Shown piece after piece: positions 61,633 to 64,000 of a stretch of DNA of 64,000 nucleotides. Below the pieces are notes generated by a model, which had not been told where the DNA came from, made no database searches, and saw nothing but the letters and a program-made list of their open reading frames with translations. The stretch is from NCBI GenBank assembly GCA_001600455.1, contig BCKC01000001.1, positions 2,258,441-2,322,440 on the forward strand, read 5' to 3'. A program made the translations under genes and the position numbers. The stretch is from Endocalyx cinctus (Eukaryota > Ascomycota > Sordariomycetes > Amphisphaeriales > Apiosporaceae). The first letter of the stretch is position 1. Every line of letters starts with the position of its first letter.

Positions 61633-62764
61633 TTGTGACGAGAACGGTCATGGAACGGCGTGGGTTTTTTTCGCAATGGCATAAGGTCTCTCTTCTGATT
61701 GCATTCGGCGCGGCAAGGTAGCTGCGGTTACAGCTTTTATCTCAGGACATAAAAAAATGAGAATGATAGCTGGGCAAAAAAAAAAAAAAAAAATTAAACT
61801 CGATTTGTGCACGACTTCTATGCAATTTCTCGAAGTTGACCTTTTTATGTTACGACCTTCGGATTACTGGTATCTTTATTCTTAGAGGATAATAAAATGT
61901 GAGATGTGTTATATGAGTGTAGATTTGCATTGGACTCAGATCGATCAACTAGACTGATCCCCCTACTGCAGGTAATCCTAAGTCTCTGACAAGTGTTGTA
62001 TGCTTCCACATAATGAAATGCACATAAAGGGAACTGGAGGTTTACTGTTTTTCTATGATAGTTCCACCAAGTAACGATTGTGACCAATGAATTCCAATGA
62101 AATAGAATATATATTGGACGTAACTTATCCTTTTCGATACAAAACTGCATTGAAAAGTAAAACCGCCACCTCAGATTGAATACCAAAAAAAAAAAAAAAA
62201 AATGATCAGAGTTATCCCAACTCTTTGCTCTTATGACCTCAACTGCTGATCCATTCATTCTAGCTTTTTTTTAACTTTACACCCCCAGTTTACTTATTAT
62301 CTCTCTGCCTATTACCTAGAATATTCTTGTAGATTTTTCTTATCTTTAAAACATAACCTTCGGAATACCCTATTACAGTACATTGTATACGACATATAGC
62401 ACATATTCTCGCCTCATCCCTTTTTCTTTTCCATCGGTGCTCCTTGTTTTTTTCCCGGGTTTGGTTTTTTTTGCCTCCGAAATTCCTTGTATTATTAACT
62501 AGCTGGGAGTTTTTTTTTTCCCTATTAGCTTTCTGCCTGTTACTTTTCGCCATTATTCAGAATTCTTTTTTCCTTCCCTACTTACTTACTCAGAAGACTG
62601 TCATACATATACCAAGTATCCATATTTGCGTACATAAATTCAAATATAACGAATACCCCACCAACCTCCCTTGGTACTTTATCACTATACGCCACCATAC
62701 TAACCTTGAACCTCGGACTGTGCGCATTCAACTCAAAACCATTATATTTTTTGCCATCCTCGGC
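61633..62764. other. Spacer between eS1 and Rab18-like gene
   Basis: A tracts at 61774-61792 and 62185-62202; the last 300 bp are pyrimidine-rich, consistent with a leader. No gene was recognised. Confidence 0.6.
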
Positions 62765-64000
62765 ATGGAATCCGAGGATACCCTCCCCGTTCTCAAAGTC
62801 CTCATAATCGGACCATCCGGCGCCGGAAAATCTGCATGTAAGCCAACCTCTTTGTCTTTGCCTTTGCTTATCAGGTCTAGACCTTTTGCCCCTTACTCCC
62901 TTTTACGTAAAGTACATATACCCTGGCCTCTACGAGAACAGTATCTACTTTTTTTTTGATCGGTTGGCTGCGGCGGTTAAAATAAAAAGGAATGCAAAAA
63001 AGAAAAGATTGAGAAAATACTAATCATGGCTTACTTTCTTACGTAGTGCTTCTGAGATGTGAGTGTGGAAAGCATAGACTAGGAACCGCGCGGAATCCGC
63101 CGGTAATCTCAAGGGATATTACTCAATAAGTTCGTTGGGGCTGACGTTTGTTACGGCCGTGTCTGCCCGCGCTTTGTGACGTTCTTTAGACTGCGATGAC
63201 CAGTTCGATCCGGAGTCGTCGACGGCGACTATCGGCATCGATTTCAAGGTAAGCGTTGAGAGAGAGAAAAAAAAAGGGTCCCAACTGGCCTTATGTCGGT
63301 TTTTTCTTGCTTTGTTTGGGCTGAGGTCAACATTCCTCGATAAGCAATAGAGAGAAGAACAGCTATGGCATCGCTATCTTGCGTAGCATCCCTTAACTTT
63401 GGAATCCGAGTGTGCGGCTAACAAGACATGCTACGGAATAGATGAAGAAGTTGGCCGTCAGGGGGAAGGGTTATAGATTGAATATTTTTGATACTGTAAG
63501 TTCTGGTCGTGTCCCTCTCAAACATAGTTTACTACCTACTACGGAACCCTGGAGGACTTCAGCATGGGAAGAAAGGGAGATTGTCGAGACACCATACGTA
63601 TAACTCACCATGTTATATCTCCTAGGCTGGCCAAGAGAGATTTCGAACCCTCTCGACAAGTTATTACCGCGGAGCACATGCCGTCATCTTAGTCTACGAC
63701 ATCTCCAGTCGGAAAAGCTTTCTGAGCATGGAAAAATGGATCGACGAAGCGAGGGCGAATGCGGCACCAAATGCCGTGCTCTACTTAGTAAGTCTTTCCC
63801 TTTTTATTTCTCACTCCGTAATATTCTATGATATTATTAGCAACATTCTCTACTATTCTATCTTTCCCCCCCCTTTGTGATCTAGTTATATCTAAGTAGA
63901 TGTTGATGTGCACTTGACTAACTCGGATGGTACGTTAGATTGGAAGCAAGCTGGACAAGGTGGCCGCGGGCGGCAGGGCCGTGTCTTACGAGGAGGGAAA
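62765..64000 (+). CDS. Rab18-like small GTPase (3' end beyond window)
   Basis: Exons seen are 62765-62837, 63047-63058, 63190-63248, 63442-63495, 63626-63787 and 63939 onward: 140 complete codons, with the C-terminus missing. Rab18-type GTPases act at ER, lipid-droplet and vesicle membranes. G1 is GPSGAGKS (16-23), followed by [48 protein letters not shown] (RabF motifs) and ILVYDISS. The 12 nt second exon encodes LLLR plus one base and restores GKSALLLRY. The G4 position reads IGSKLDK, with Ser where NKxD has Asn. The Rab18 subfamily call is tentative; the Rab call is secure. Confidence 0.87.
63047..63058 (+). other. 12 nt micro-exon of the Rab18-like gene
   Basis: Acceptor ACGTAG and donor GTGAGT. 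It supplies the hydrophobic LLLR that follows the P-loop lysine/serine in all Rabs. Skipping would keep the frame but delete four residues of helix 1. Confidence 0.85.

Overview
The window is a piece of a filamentous ascomycete nuclear genome, most likely a Sordariomycete. The evidence is intron-rich protein genes with short (about 50-145 nt) GT...AG introns carrying CTAAC/CTGAC branch sites, protein sequences of filamentous-fungal type, and long AT-rich spacers full of A/T tracts and short dispersed motifs. No rRNA, tRNA, CRISPR, prophage or recognisable transposon coding region was seen. All exon coordinates were worked out by hand from splice signals and reading-frame continuity. Every complete model closes in frame to its stop codon.

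Layout: IES1 (-, INO80 subunit) and DED1 (-, RNA helicase) at 0.2-6.6 kb; a 3 kb spacer; PRE1 (-, proteasome beta4) divergent from RRP9 (+, U3 snoRNP); YPK9-type P5B ATPase (-) convergent with RRP9; a 2.6 kb spacer with a 100-N assembly gap; NAP1 (+); a 3.5 kb spacer; class V myosin MYO2 (+); FAP7 (+) and HAM1 (+); a ZUFSP/ZUP1-type peptidase (-); seryl-tRNA synthetase (-); RHEB GTPase (-); WAPL cohesin-release factor (-); FUR1 uracil phosphoribosyltransferase (+) convergent with ELF1 (-); a 3.4 kb gene-poor stretch; a URC1-type GTP cyclohydrolase II-like gene (+) with 19 exons; a small serine/threonine-rich hypothetical gene (+); ribosomal protein eS1 (+); and a Rab18-like GTPase (+) cut by the window end.

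Almost all genes are conserved housekeeping genes of unrelated pathways: chromatin, translation, ribosome biogenesis, proteolysis, nucleotide sanitation and trafficking. They do not form an operon-like system. The one suggestive functional pairing is FUR1 with URC1, 4.3 kb apart. Both enzyme types belong to the URC uracil-degradation route described in yeasts.

The most unusual feature is gene architecture. Internal micro-exons of 4, 9, 12 and 17 nt are needed to restore conserved protein motifs in three genes. A start codon is split by an intron (PRE1), a first coding exon is only ATG (ELF1), and one intron is GC-AG (seryl-tRNA synthetase). I found no convincing novel multi-gene system.
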